Shown here: one piece after another, positions 44,587 to 52,438 of the stretch
How the letters are laid out: each line of letters begins with the position of its first letter
Numbering within the stretch: the stretch's first letter is position 1
DNA from: Paracoccus laeviglucosivorans
GTDB taxonomy: Bacteria > Pseudomonadota > Alphaproteobacteria > Rhodobacterales > Rhodobacteraceae
DNA length: 64,000 nt
Direction of reading: 5' to 3'
Assembly: GCF_900182695.1 (NCBI RefSeq)
Contig: NZ_FXTK01000006.1
Location: 1 to 64,000 of the forward strand
Program-made: the position numbers and the translations under genes
Notes under the pieces: model-generated
Seen by the model: the letters and a program-made list of their open reading frames with translations, nothing else
The model's database searches: none
What the model was told of the DNA's origin: nothing

Positions 44587-46242
44587 TTACAGAAACCGCA
44601 CGCTGTCGGCATCGCGCAGTGGCCAGACGACCAGCCCGAATTCCCGCCCCCGGATCGGCACGCGCTGGCTTTCCAGTCCTGCGCGGTCGCGGTCCTGCGC
44701 GGCCATAACCTCGTCCGAGATGACGATGGGCGCGCGCAGATCCTTGGAGACCCCTTCAAGCCGACTGGCGACGTTGACGGTATCGCCGATGGCGGTCTGG
44801 CTCATATTCCCGGAAAAGCCCATCTGGCCGATGATCGCGGGCCCGGCATGGATGCCGATGCCAACATCGATTGTCAGCGCGATGTCGCGGTGCAGTTCAC
44901 GGTTCATCACCGCGATTTCCTGTCGGATCAGGGCTGCGGCGCGCAGGGCGGCGCGGCAGGCATGGGGCAGATCGCCCTCGAGCCCGAAGACCGCCATCAC
45001 GCCGTCGCCGATGAACTTGTCCACCTTGCCACCCGAGGCAGAGACGGCATTGCCCACCAGCTCGAAATACCGGTTCAGCAGGAACACTACGTCATAGGGC
45101 AGCTGGCGTTCGGAAAGCGAGGTGAAGTTGCGCAGGTCGCAGAACATCACCGCGATCTCGCGTTCCTCGGGGGGCATTTCGGGGGCGGTGGTCAGATGGG
45201 TCTGCGGCGGCTCGATCAGGCGGGCAACGGTCAGCGCGGCAGTCGGGCGCAACTGGCAGGCCAGCCGCACATCGGGACCGGCATTGATGCGCGACAGCGT
45301 TGCCCGCTCGGCCGCGTCCGCATCGGGCAGGGGCATGTCGCTGGCCATGATGCGCACGCGGCAGGTCGAACAGCGGCCATTGCCGCCGCAGACCGAATAA
45401 TGCGCGATGCCGTTGATCCGGCTTGCCTCAAGAACCGAGGTGCCGGGCGCGACACGGACCAGCGCGCCCCCGAGATACGAGATTTCGACCGATCCCGCAC
45501 GGGCCAGCAAGGCGCGTATCTGGCGCAGGATCAGCACCACCGCGATCAGCATGACCCAGCCACTGCGCATCGCGGTCGCGACCATGGCGATCATGTTGCC
45601 CCCGCCGTAGCTTTCCGGCATGGGACGCATCGGGGGATGGGGCGACATGTCGGCCTGCCGGATACGTTCGACGGTCTCGGTGCCGGCAACGCCATAGCCG
45701 ATCAGCGCAAGGACGGGCAGCAGAACGGCGGCGGCGATCAGCACCGTGCGGATCTGGCGAAAGCGCGGATTTGCCGACAGCGCGCGACCCAGACCAAGGC
45801 AGCCATGCACCCAGACGATGATCAGCGCCACCGATTGCTGGATCGCCAGCACGGGGTTGTCGAACCATTGCAGTGTCAGGACTTGCAGATAGCTTGGCTC
45901 GATCCCGCGCATGGGCAGTTGCAGCCGCATTGCCACGGCGTGTTCAATCAGCAGATAGGGGATCAGCAGCCCCATGATCAGCAGGACCATTTCGATCAGC
46001 GGCATTTGCAGCGTGCGGCGGCTGTAAAGCGTCCATAACGCCAGCAGGGCATGGACCAGCGCAGCGCCGTAAAGCAACACCGTGCCCGGCAGGCTGCGCC
46101 ACGGCTTTGCCAGCCAAGCCCGCGCATTGTCCGCAAGGTCGATCGAGCTGATCAGCAGCGCGTGGTTCGTCAGGTGCATCACGACGAAACACAGGATCAC
46201 CACGCCGGAAAGCTGGCGGGCCAGCAGCACATGGCGATGCAT
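44587..46242 (-). CDS. Membrane adenylate/guanylate cyclase with a [2Fe-2S] ferredoxin domain
   Basis: A class III cyclase of about 551 residues. The first 250 residues form about six membrane helices with several His residues (MHLTNHALL, LVHALLALW, IEHAVA, WVHGCLG), reminiscent of a cytochrome-b-like anchor. A ferredoxin domain follows with Cys 285, 291, 294 and 329 (VCGGNGRCSTC; RLACQL), then the cyclase domain with metal-binding Asp 369 (MFCDLRNFTS) and Asp 413 (VDKFIGDGVMAVFG) and DTVNVASR. It makes cAMP or cGMP, perhaps under redox control. The start is uncertain: ATG 46242 is used, though the frame is open to TTG 46350, which would overlap the upstream gene. Confidence 0.88.
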   Translation of the reverse strand: MHRHVLLARQLSGVVILCFVVMHLTNHALLISSIDLADNARAWLAKPWRSLPGTVLLYGAALVHALLALWTLYSRRTLQMPLIEMVLLIMGLLIPYLLIEHAVAMRLQLPMRGIEPSYLQVLTLQWFDNPVLAIQQSVALIIVWVHGCLGLGRALSANPRFRQIRTVLIAAAVLLPVLALIGYGVAGTETVERIRQADMSPHPPMRPMPESYGGGNMIAMVATAMRSGWVMLIAVVLILRQIRALLARAGSVEISYLGGALVRVAPGTSVLEASRINGIAHYSVCGGNGRCSTCRVRIMASDMPLPDADAAERATLSRINAGPDVRLACQLRPTAALTVARLIEPPQTHLTTAPEMPPEEREIAVMFCDLRNFTSLSERQLPYDVVFLLNRYFELVGNAVSASGGKVDKFIGDGVMAVFGLEGDLPHACRAALRAAALIRQEIAVMNRELHRDIALTIDVGIGIHAGPAIIGQMGFSGNMSQTAIGDTVNVASRLEGVSKDLRAPIVISDEVMAAQDRDRAGLESQRVPIRGREFGLVVWPLRDADSVRFL

Positions 46243-46300
46243 CTGTCGGCGTCCCGTGGTGGGGGCCAGCGTCAAGGGCGTCTCGGGGCCGGGGGGTGGA

Positions 46301-46789
46301 TCATGTAGCGCTGCCGTCCTGCGATTGCGCAAGTTCGGCGCGCGCGGCAATCAGGTCCGAGGTGGTGACCGCAAGCCGTTGGGCCAGCACGCGCATCATG
46401 CGCACACATGCGCCGCGATCTTCGGACAGCACGGCAAGGAAATCCTGCGGCTCGATCGCCAGCACGTCCAGCGGCTCCAGTGCGCGGACGGTGGCGGTGC
46501 GCAGGCCACCGCATAGCAGCGCGACCTCTCCGACGATGCTGCCGGGGGGCAGTTCGGCAATGCGGATGTCGCCGCTTGCGCCGTCAGCCAGAATCTCGGC
46601 CCGGCCTGAAATCAGGATATAGGCCTTGTCGGCATCGTCGCCCTGCTGAAACAGCACCTCGGTCGGGTCGTAATGCATACGCTGCGAGGCAAAGGCCAGC
46701 TTCTTAAGCCGCAGCGGCTCAAGACAGGAAAAAAGCGGCACCTGCCTCAGCACATTGACTTCTTCGTTCAACGCCATGTCGGGCCTCAT
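46301..46789 (-). CDS. Stand-alone cyclic-nucleotide-binding domain protein
   Basis: A 162-residue protein consisting of one CRP-type cNMP-binding domain (VLFQQGDDADKAYILISGRA, PPGSIVGEVALLCGGLRTAT with the phosphate-binding GEVALL and R-T residues) plus a C-terminal helix. There is no helix-turn-helix, so it is not a CRP-like DNA-binding regulator. ATG 46789 overlaps the ABC gene stop (ATGA); ATG 46777 after GAGG is also possible. Lying between the ABC-like protein and the cyclase, it probably senses the nucleotide made by the latter. Confidence 0.88.
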   Translation of the reverse strand: MRPDMALNEEVNVLRQVPLFSCLEPLRLKKLAFASQRMHYDPTEVLFQQGDDADKAYILISGRAEILADGASGDIRIAELPPGSIVGEVALLCGGLRTATVRALEPLDVLAIEPQDFLAVLSEDRGACVRMMRVLAQRLAVTTSDLIAARAELAQSQDGSAT

Positions 46790-49521
46790 GTGAACACCAG
46801 CGAGCAGTTCGACTTCTGCGCCGCCTGAAGGGCGGAGTAGCTGCCGTCGAATTCGACGCTGCCGCGATCGAAGACGACGACCCGTTCGAAGTGCCCGGCC
46901 ATACGGGGGTTGGACAACACCCAGATGACAGCGGGTTTTTCGTCATGGCGGTGCAGGGTCTGCAATGTCGCATTGACGATAGTCTCATGCAGCCTTGCGT
47001 CAACTGCCGACAACGCGCGGTTCAGCACATAATATTGCGACTGCCGGATCAGGCCGCGCGCCAAGCTCAGCCGTTGGCGCTGCGATTGGTTCAAGCGGCG
47101 TCCGCCCAGACCAATGTCCTCGGCCAGGCCAAGGCGCAGGATGTCGCCGCTGATGCCGGTTTCGGACAGATAGCCGGTCAGCGTTTTCTGAATGCGGCGC
47201 TGCATTTCGGGGTTGGAGCGTCCGATACGCCCGAACAGAATGTTGTCGATCACCCGCGCGGCGTCGTTGTAGCCGTCGGGGTCGTAAGGTGTGAACAACG
47301 CCTGCAATTCGATGGGCATCGCCTCGGCCAGTTCGATCCGCGCTTTCACGATGCGTTCGGTCAGGTCCGAAGTCATCAGCCCCATCCGCATCTGCGCTTC
47401 CGAGTAAGACATGCTCAGCCGCAGAAGCTGGACCCGATCCTCGGGCACGGCGGTGGCATATCCGCCCATGGCGTTGCGCCCGACAAGCTGACGCAGTTCG
47501 GGAATGTCCTGCGGTGACAGGAAGGGCAGGCGGCCAAAGATGCTGTCATCGGGTGCCTCTTCCTCGGCATCCGGGCCACCAAGCAGTTCCAGCACGGTCG
47601 AGGCCAATTCGTGGCCCAGATCGAACAGCCGCGTCGAAACGCCCAGCCGCCGCATGATCGTGATGGCATAGGTGTTGCGCAGGATGTCCAGCGCTGCCTG
47701 AGGCGAGGCCAGTTCGCCAAACAGCAGGTTTTCCCCCACGGTGGCCTGCGGGTTGTAGCGGTCCAGATCGAAAGGCTCGATCGCCAGCTTGACCTTGCCG
47801 CTGTCGCGGTCGCGGCGCAGACGGTGGCGGATTTCGACGATGGCGGCCTTCAGTTCGGCATGGTCGTCGCCGGGCAGGCGGGCGCGCAGGCCCATGTTCA
47901 TCACGTCGCTTTCCAGCCCGGACGCCCGCAGCGCCTCGGTCACGGCGTGGTCCAGATCGCGTTCGCCGTCGATGCCGGGGGGCAGCAATCCGTGATCCAG
48001 CCAATCCGCCATCAGCGGAAAATCGGCATTCCCCGACGCGCGCGCCTCCATCGCTTCCCAGCGGGCGTGCTTGGCAGCGCGGGCATCCTCATGCTCGGGC
48101 AGGGCATAGGGGGCGTGGCGCAGGCCATAAAGCAGGTTTTCGCCCAGCGAACCGTGAAAGAAATAATCCTCGGACGAGACATAGGTGATGCGGCGGCCCA
48201 GCAGGTGTTCGGGCAGGTCCGTCACCGCCTCTCCGCCCACGGTCAGGCGGCCGCTGGTGGGCCAGACCGCGCGACCGAAGACGGCGGCCAAGGTTTCCGC
48301 ACCGCTGCCGCTGTCGTCGATCAATGCCACCGTCTCGCCCGGCTCGATCGAGATTGACACGCGGTCCAGCAGCTTTTCGCCGCCTTCGTCCTGCACCAGA
48401 ATGCCCGAAGCGGTCAGCGGTTTGCCAAGTGCCCCGGTCTCAAGGCTGACATCATGCAGCTTTTCGTCGATCAGCAGGGGCGCGCGGAATTGTTCGGCGA
48501 CCTGTTCATATTTCACCTGCACGTCCTGACGGGCTTGATCCCAGTCGATCAGTTCCTTCAGCGGGCCGGGCAGATCCTTATAGGCGTTGATGACGGCGAC
48601 CAGCTGGCCCACGTCCAGTTCGCCCTTGATCGTCAGGTAGCCGCCGAAGGCGTAAAAGATGAAGGGCGTGATCTGGGCAAGGAAGTTGTTCAGGAATTTC
48701 ACCATGAACTTCCATTGATACAGGTCGTAACGGATCTTGAAGATACGCCCCAGTCGCGCGCTCATGTCGGCGCGTTCGTAATTGGTGGTGTCCATCGCGT
48801 GGATGGTGGAGATGCCCTCCATCAGCTCGCCGATGCGGCCCGAAAGCTGACGGGCGGTCAACTGGCGCTGACGTCCCAGTTCGATCAGGCGGCGGCGCAT
48901 TCGCGGGATGATCGCGACCTGAATGCCCGCGATGCCCCCCGCGATCGCGCCCAGCCACAGGTTCTGAACGCAGATGAATATCATCGCCATCAGCGCCTGA
49001 CCTGTCAGCATCACCGGCTGGACAAAGGCGTCGCCGGTAAAGCCGCCCAGCGGCTCTACCTCGTCCTTGATCATGCTGGCGGCTTCGGCGGGCTTGATGC
49101 GTCGGAACTGCTGGGGCGGAAAGCGCAGGATGCGGTCGATCAGCTGATAGCGGATGCGGCGCAGCAGCCGTTCGCCCATGCGGCCCTTGTAGGTGTTGAT
49201 GTAGAACTTGAACAAGCCGTTGACGATGACCAGCGCCAGAAAGGTCATGCTCAGCGCCATGAGCATGTCCATGCGCTGCAACGGGATGCCGGGGAACAGC
49301 GTCACCTCTCCGATCCAGGGCAGGCTGGGCGAGATGTGCAGGAACAGCTCGGTCGCGCCGTCCGCTTCGAAGCCCTGACCCTGAATCGGGCCGTTCACGA
49401 TCTGCTTGGGCAGGTCAAAGGCCAGATAATAGGGGATCAGTGAAACCAGCACGACCGCGACGACCCAGCTTTGTTCACGCCGGGTATGCGTCCAGATGAA
49501 GCGGGTAAGGCTTTGTTCCAT
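46786..49521 (-). CDS. ABC-transporter-like protein with degenerate ATPase and long insertion
   Basis: A 911-residue protein. Residues 1-320 form an ABC exporter-type membrane domain; a nucleotide-binding domain starts near 370 but is unlike working ATPases. Walker A reads DDSGSGAET (402-410, Lys replaced by Ala), the signature reads LNQSQRQRLSLAR (810-822) and Walker B reads YYVLNRALSAVD (830-841, Asp and Glu lost); the switch His region reads LSNPRM. About 340 residues are inserted between Q-loop and signature, and contain two further Q-loop-like ENLLFG/DNILFG motifs. ATG 49521 follows CAGGAA. It overlaps the cNMP-binding gene by four bases. A regulated, non-hydrolysing scaffold or channel is one explanation. 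Confidence 0.88.
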   Translation of the reverse strand: MEQSLTRFIWTHTRREQSWVVAVVLVSLIPYYLAFDLPKQIVNGPIQGQGFEADGATELFLHISPSLPWIGEVTLFPGIPLQRMDMLMALSMTFLALVIVNGLFKFYINTYKGRMGERLLRRIRYQLIDRILRFPPQQFRRIKPAEAASMIKDEVEPLGGFTGDAFVQPVMLTGQALMAMIFICVQNLWLGAIAGGIAGIQVAIIPRMRRRLIELGRQRQLTARQLSGRIGELMEGISTIHAMDTTNYERADMSARLGRIFKIRYDLYQWKFMVKFLNNFLAQITPFIFYAFGGYLTIKGELDVGQLVAVINAYKDLPGPLKELIDWDQARQDVQVKYEQVAEQFRAPLLIDEKLHDVSLETGALGKPLTASGILVQDEGGEKLLDRVSISIEPGETVALIDDSGSGAETLAAVFGRAVWPTSGRLTVGGEAVTDLPEHLLGRRITYVSSEDYFFHGSLGENLLYGLRHAPYALPEHEDARAAKHARWEAMEARASGNADFPLMADWLDHGLLPPGIDGERDLDHAVTEALRASGLESDVMNMGLRARLPGDDHAELKAAIVEIRHRLRRDRDSGKVKLAIEPFDLDRYNPQATVGENLLFGELASPQAALDILRNTYAITIMRRLGVSTRLFDLGHELASTVLELLGGPDAEEEAPDDSIFGRLPFLSPQDIPELRQLVGRNAMGGYATAVPEDRVQLLRLSMSYSEAQMRMGLMTSDLTERIVKARIELAEAMPIELQALFTPYDPDGYNDAARVIDNILFGRIGRSNPEMQRRIQKTLTGYLSETGISGDILRLGLAEDIGLGGRRLNQSQRQRLSLARGLIRQSQYYVLNRALSAVDARLHETIVNATLQTLHRHDEKPAVIWVLSNPRMAGHFERVVVFDRGSVEFDGSYSALQAAQKSNCSLVFT

Positions 49522-49666
49522 GGAAATTCCTGACGGACATGCGGCAGATATGCTGGCCGGTGACGGGGATCGTTGAACCTTGCACCAGTCGATTGCAAGT
49601 GGGTGTCGCGCTGCGGTTTACAAGCTGTGATCGCCGCGCCAATGATGCGATTTGGTCAGGGATCCC

Positions 49667-50716
49667 ATGCACATCGCCTTTTACGCACCGCTGAAATCGC
49701 CCGATCATCCGGTTCCGTCAGGCGACCGGGCGATGGCGCGCCTGCTGATGCAGGCGCTGCGGCTGGCCGGGCATCGGGTGTCGCTGGTGTCGCAGATGCG
49801 GGTCTTTCTGCGCGAACCCGTGGGGCTGGATCAGGCCATGGCCTTGGCCGATGAGGAATGGGCGCGGATCGTCGCCACATGGGACGCACCCGATCTGTTC
49901 CTTTGTTATCACCCCTATTACAAATCCCCCGATCTGCTGGGGCCGGTGCTGTGCCGCGATTATGACCTGCCCTATGTCACGATCGAGGCATCCTGGTCCC
50001 AACGCCGCAATCAGGGCGACTGGGCGCGGACGCAGGAACTGGTGGCGGCGGGTGTGCGTCAGGCGGCGCTGAACATCTCGATGACGGGGCGCGATGCGCT
50101 GGGGCTGCAGGCGCTGGGCGTTTGCGCCATGCGGCTGCCGCCCTTTATCGACACAGCGCCGTTTGGGGCAAAGGCCATGCCCGAGCCGGGGCACTTCGTC
50201 ACTGCCGCGATGATGCGACCCGGCGACAAGCTTTCCAGCTACGCTGCCCTTGCCGCGGCGTTGCGGCGGGTGTCGGGCAATTGGCGGCTGTCCATCGCGG
50301 GGGACGGTCCGGCGCGGGATCAGGTGCAGGCGCTGTTTGCGGATATGGGCAATGTGCGGTTTCTGGGTCAGCTTGCGCAGCCGGAACTGGCCGCGCTTTA
50401 TCGCAGCGGCTGGGCCTATCTGTGGCCCGGCCATGCCGAAGCCTATGGCCTTGCCGCGCTTGAGGCGCAGGCGGCGGGTCTGCCCGTCATCAGCGAGGCG
50501 ACGGCAGGCGTCCCCGAGGTGGTGCAGGACGGCATCACGGGCCTGCTGACGCCTGAACGTGACGTGGACGCCTATGCCCAGGCGATCACGCGGATGCTGA
50601 CGGATGCCGACATGCGCGACCGGCTGGCGGGTGCGGCGCGGCGCTTTGTGCAGGGCGAACGCGACCTTGCCGCCGCTGCCGCACGTCTGGATGGGTTGCT
50701 GCGGGGCGTGCGATGA
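49667..50716 (+). CDS. Glycosyltransferase family 4
   Basis: A 349-residue GT-B enzyme. MHIAFYAPLKSPDHPVPSGD is the usual GT4 opening, and the C-terminal donor site is seen in WRLSIAGDGPARDQ, NVRFLGQL and the EX7E motif in GHAEAYGLAALEAQAAGLPV. It transfers a sugar from a nucleotide donor to a glycan, probably at the inner membrane. ATG 49667 follows AGGGATCCC. It is the first plus-strand gene after the cyclase operon and overlaps the deacetylase gene by four bases. Confidence 0.9.
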   Translation: MHIAFYAPLKSPDHPVPSGDRAMARLLMQALRLAGHRVSLVSQMRVFLREPVGLDQAMALADEEWARIVATWDAPDLFLCYHPYYKSPDLLGPVLCRDYDLPYVTIEASWSQRRNQGDWARTQELVAAGVRQAALNISMTGRDALGLQALGVCAMRLPPFIDTAPFGAKAMPEPGHFVTAAMMRPGDKLSSYAALAAALRRVSGNWRLSIAGDGPARDQVQALFADMGNVRFLGQLAQPELAALYRSGWAYLWPGHAEAYGLAALEAQAAGLPVISEATAGVPEVVQDGITGLLTPERDVDAYAQAITRMLTDADMRDRLAGAARRFVQGERDLAAAAARLDGLLRGVR

Positions 50717-51453
50717 TCCAGGTCTTTGAACGTGCGCTGCGGGCTGCCGAAGGGCGCGATCTGCGGTTCTGGCTGCGCGACGATGATGCCACGCGCCCCG
50801 GTCCCGTGCTGGACAGGCTGCTGGCGCTATGCGCACGGCACGGGGTGCCGCCGCTGCTGGCGGTGATCCCGGCGCGGCTGGACCCGGTGTTGGCCGACAT
50901 TCTGCCGCCGCAGGGCCGCGTCGCGCTGCATGGCTGGTCGCATCAGAACCACGCCGGTCCGCACCAGAAAAAGCAAGAGCTTGGACCGCATCGTCCCGCG
51001 CCAGTCGTGCTGGAGGAACTGGCGCAGGGCCGTGCGGTGCTGCGCCAGACATTCGGCGCGCGGGCGCTGGACCTGCTGGTCCCGCCTTGGAACCGCGTGT
51101 CGCCCGAGGTGACGGCGGGTCTGCCCGGCATCGGCATCCGGGCGCTGTCGGCCTACGGCAAGATCTCGGCGCGGGGGATGCCGGTCTTGAACGCCGATAT
51201 CGACCCGATCGACTGGCGGGCCAGGCGCGGGCTGCGCCATCCGGCGCTGCTATGGCAAAAACTGGCGCTTCGGGTGCAGGTGGACCGGCCCGTGGGTATC
51301 CTGACCCATCACATGGATCACACGCCCGAAGTCTGGGATTTTCTGGACCGCCTGATGGGCATGACCGCGCATTGCGCGTGGGTGACGCCCGACAGCTTCC
51401 TGCCCGAACTTACCAGCTTTTCCAGTCGATCAGCAGACCCGGCCCGCGCCTGA
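50713..51453 (+). CDS. Polysaccharide deacetylase-like protein
   Basis: A 246-residue (beta/alpha) barrel of the NodB/carbohydrate esterase 4 superfamily: FWLRDDDATRPGP supplies the metal and base Asp, HGWSHQNHA the His ligands and LLVPPWNRV the substrate-groove motif. A C-terminal His (ILTHHMDH) is also present. It likely removes acetyl groups from a glycan made by the adjacent transferases. It starts within an ATGA overlap with the GT4 gene and overlaps the 3' end of the opposite-strand glycosyltransferase gene by 44 bases. Confidence 0.85.
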   Translation: MIQVFERALRAAEGRDLRFWLRDDDATRPGPVLDRLLALCARHGVPPLLAVIPARLDPVLADILPPQGRVALHGWSHQNHAGPHQKKQELGPHRPAPVVLEELAQGRAVLRQTFGARALDLLVPPWNRVSPEVTAGLPGIGIRALSAYGKISARGMPVLNADIDPIDWRARRGLRHPALLWQKLALRVQVDRPVGILTHHMDHTPEVWDFLDRLMGMTAHCAWVTPDSFLPELTSFSSRSADPARA

Positions 51454-52360
51454 AGCGTTGCAGCTCGGCCCCGTCTGCGCCGCGTGGCAGGCGACCGGCC
51501 ACGATGTCATGCGCGGCCAGTCCCAGCGGACAAAGCCGCGCGAACAGCGTGAAGATCAGCGGCCCCGTCACCCACCATGCGGGCGCACGGGGCAGGGCGG
51601 CCACCGCCTGGGGCAAGGCACGGATCAGCGCGCTCAGGGCCGGATGGCCCGCAGGGGTGGAAATAAGCGCATTGGTCAACAGCAGCGCGCCGCGCCCGGT
51701 GATGCGCGGCGTATCCTCGGCCAGCGCGGCAAGGCCGAAGGGGGCGATGTAGTCGTCGAAATCGGCATCGTCGCGGGCGGGGTGGAAATCGGCGTCCAGA
51801 TAGAGGCCGCCCGCGGCCTCAAGCACCAGATAGCGCGCGACATCGACCGCGCCGGGATAATCGCCCTGTGCCAGCATCTGGCGATAGACGGGGTGCGTCG
51901 TCGCCCCGATCCGGTCCAGCGCGGCTTCGTCCCAAAGCTGGTATTCGCGGCCGTTCAGAATGCACCAAGCCCGCCACGCCGCGACCGAGGGCGGGGGTGG
52001 CAAATCCCCGATCCATATCTGGTGCAGGATGCGCGGCACGGGCGTCCCGGCCATCGCCGCCGCCTGCTGCCGTTCCTTCGCCGTCAGCGTGGCAAGGGGC
52101 AGCAACCCGTCCAGCCCCGGTCCCTGCATCGCCTGCCAGCCCAGCTTGGCGATCTGGTCGCCCTGCGCCCGCGCAAGCCGCAGCCGCGCGGCGTGCAGGC
52201 GGCGCGGCACGCCTGCCAGCGTCGGCGGGCCCATGGCGTCGGTCTGCTCGGTCGTCAGGGCATCGGCCAGCGCGCCCGCGCCTGCGAAATCGCCCGCGTC
52301 GATCATCGCCTGAAGCTGACGCAGCCGGGCGTCGAACCATGCCTTGTCCTTTGGTTGCAT
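51410..52360 (-). CDS. Glycosyltransferase with DXD motif (GT32/capsule type)
   Basis: A 316-residue protein. An N-terminal helical region is followed by RILHQIWIGDLPPPPSVAAW, the signature of the sugar-binding glycosyltransferase group, and the donor-binding DxD region in YLVLEAAGGLYLDADFHPAR. Such enzymes add hexoses to surface glycans. The start 52360 is fixed by GGAGGAACCG. It lies antisense within a plus-strand cluster, overlapping the deacetylase end, and diverges from the ABC transporter genes. Confidence 0.88.
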   Translation of the reverse strand: MQPKDKAWFDARLRQLQAMIDAGDFAGAGALADALTTEQTDAMGPPTLAGVPRRLHAARLRLARAQGDQIAKLGWQAMQGPGLDGLLPLATLTAKERQQAAAMAGTPVPRILHQIWIGDLPPPPSVAAWRAWCILNGREYQLWDEAALDRIGATTHPVYRQMLAQGDYPGAVDVARYLVLEAAGGLYLDADFHPARDDADFDDYIAPFGLAALAEDTPRITGRGALLLTNALISTPAGHPALSALIRALPQAVAALPRAPAWWVTGPLIFTLFARLCPLGLAAHDIVAGRLPRGADGAELQRFRRGPGLLIDWKSW

Positions 52361-52438
52361 CGGTTCCTCCGCGTGGCATGGACAGCCTGCCGCGCCTTGA
52401 CTAGCATCGCACCTGTCGAAATGACAGCCGGGCCACGC

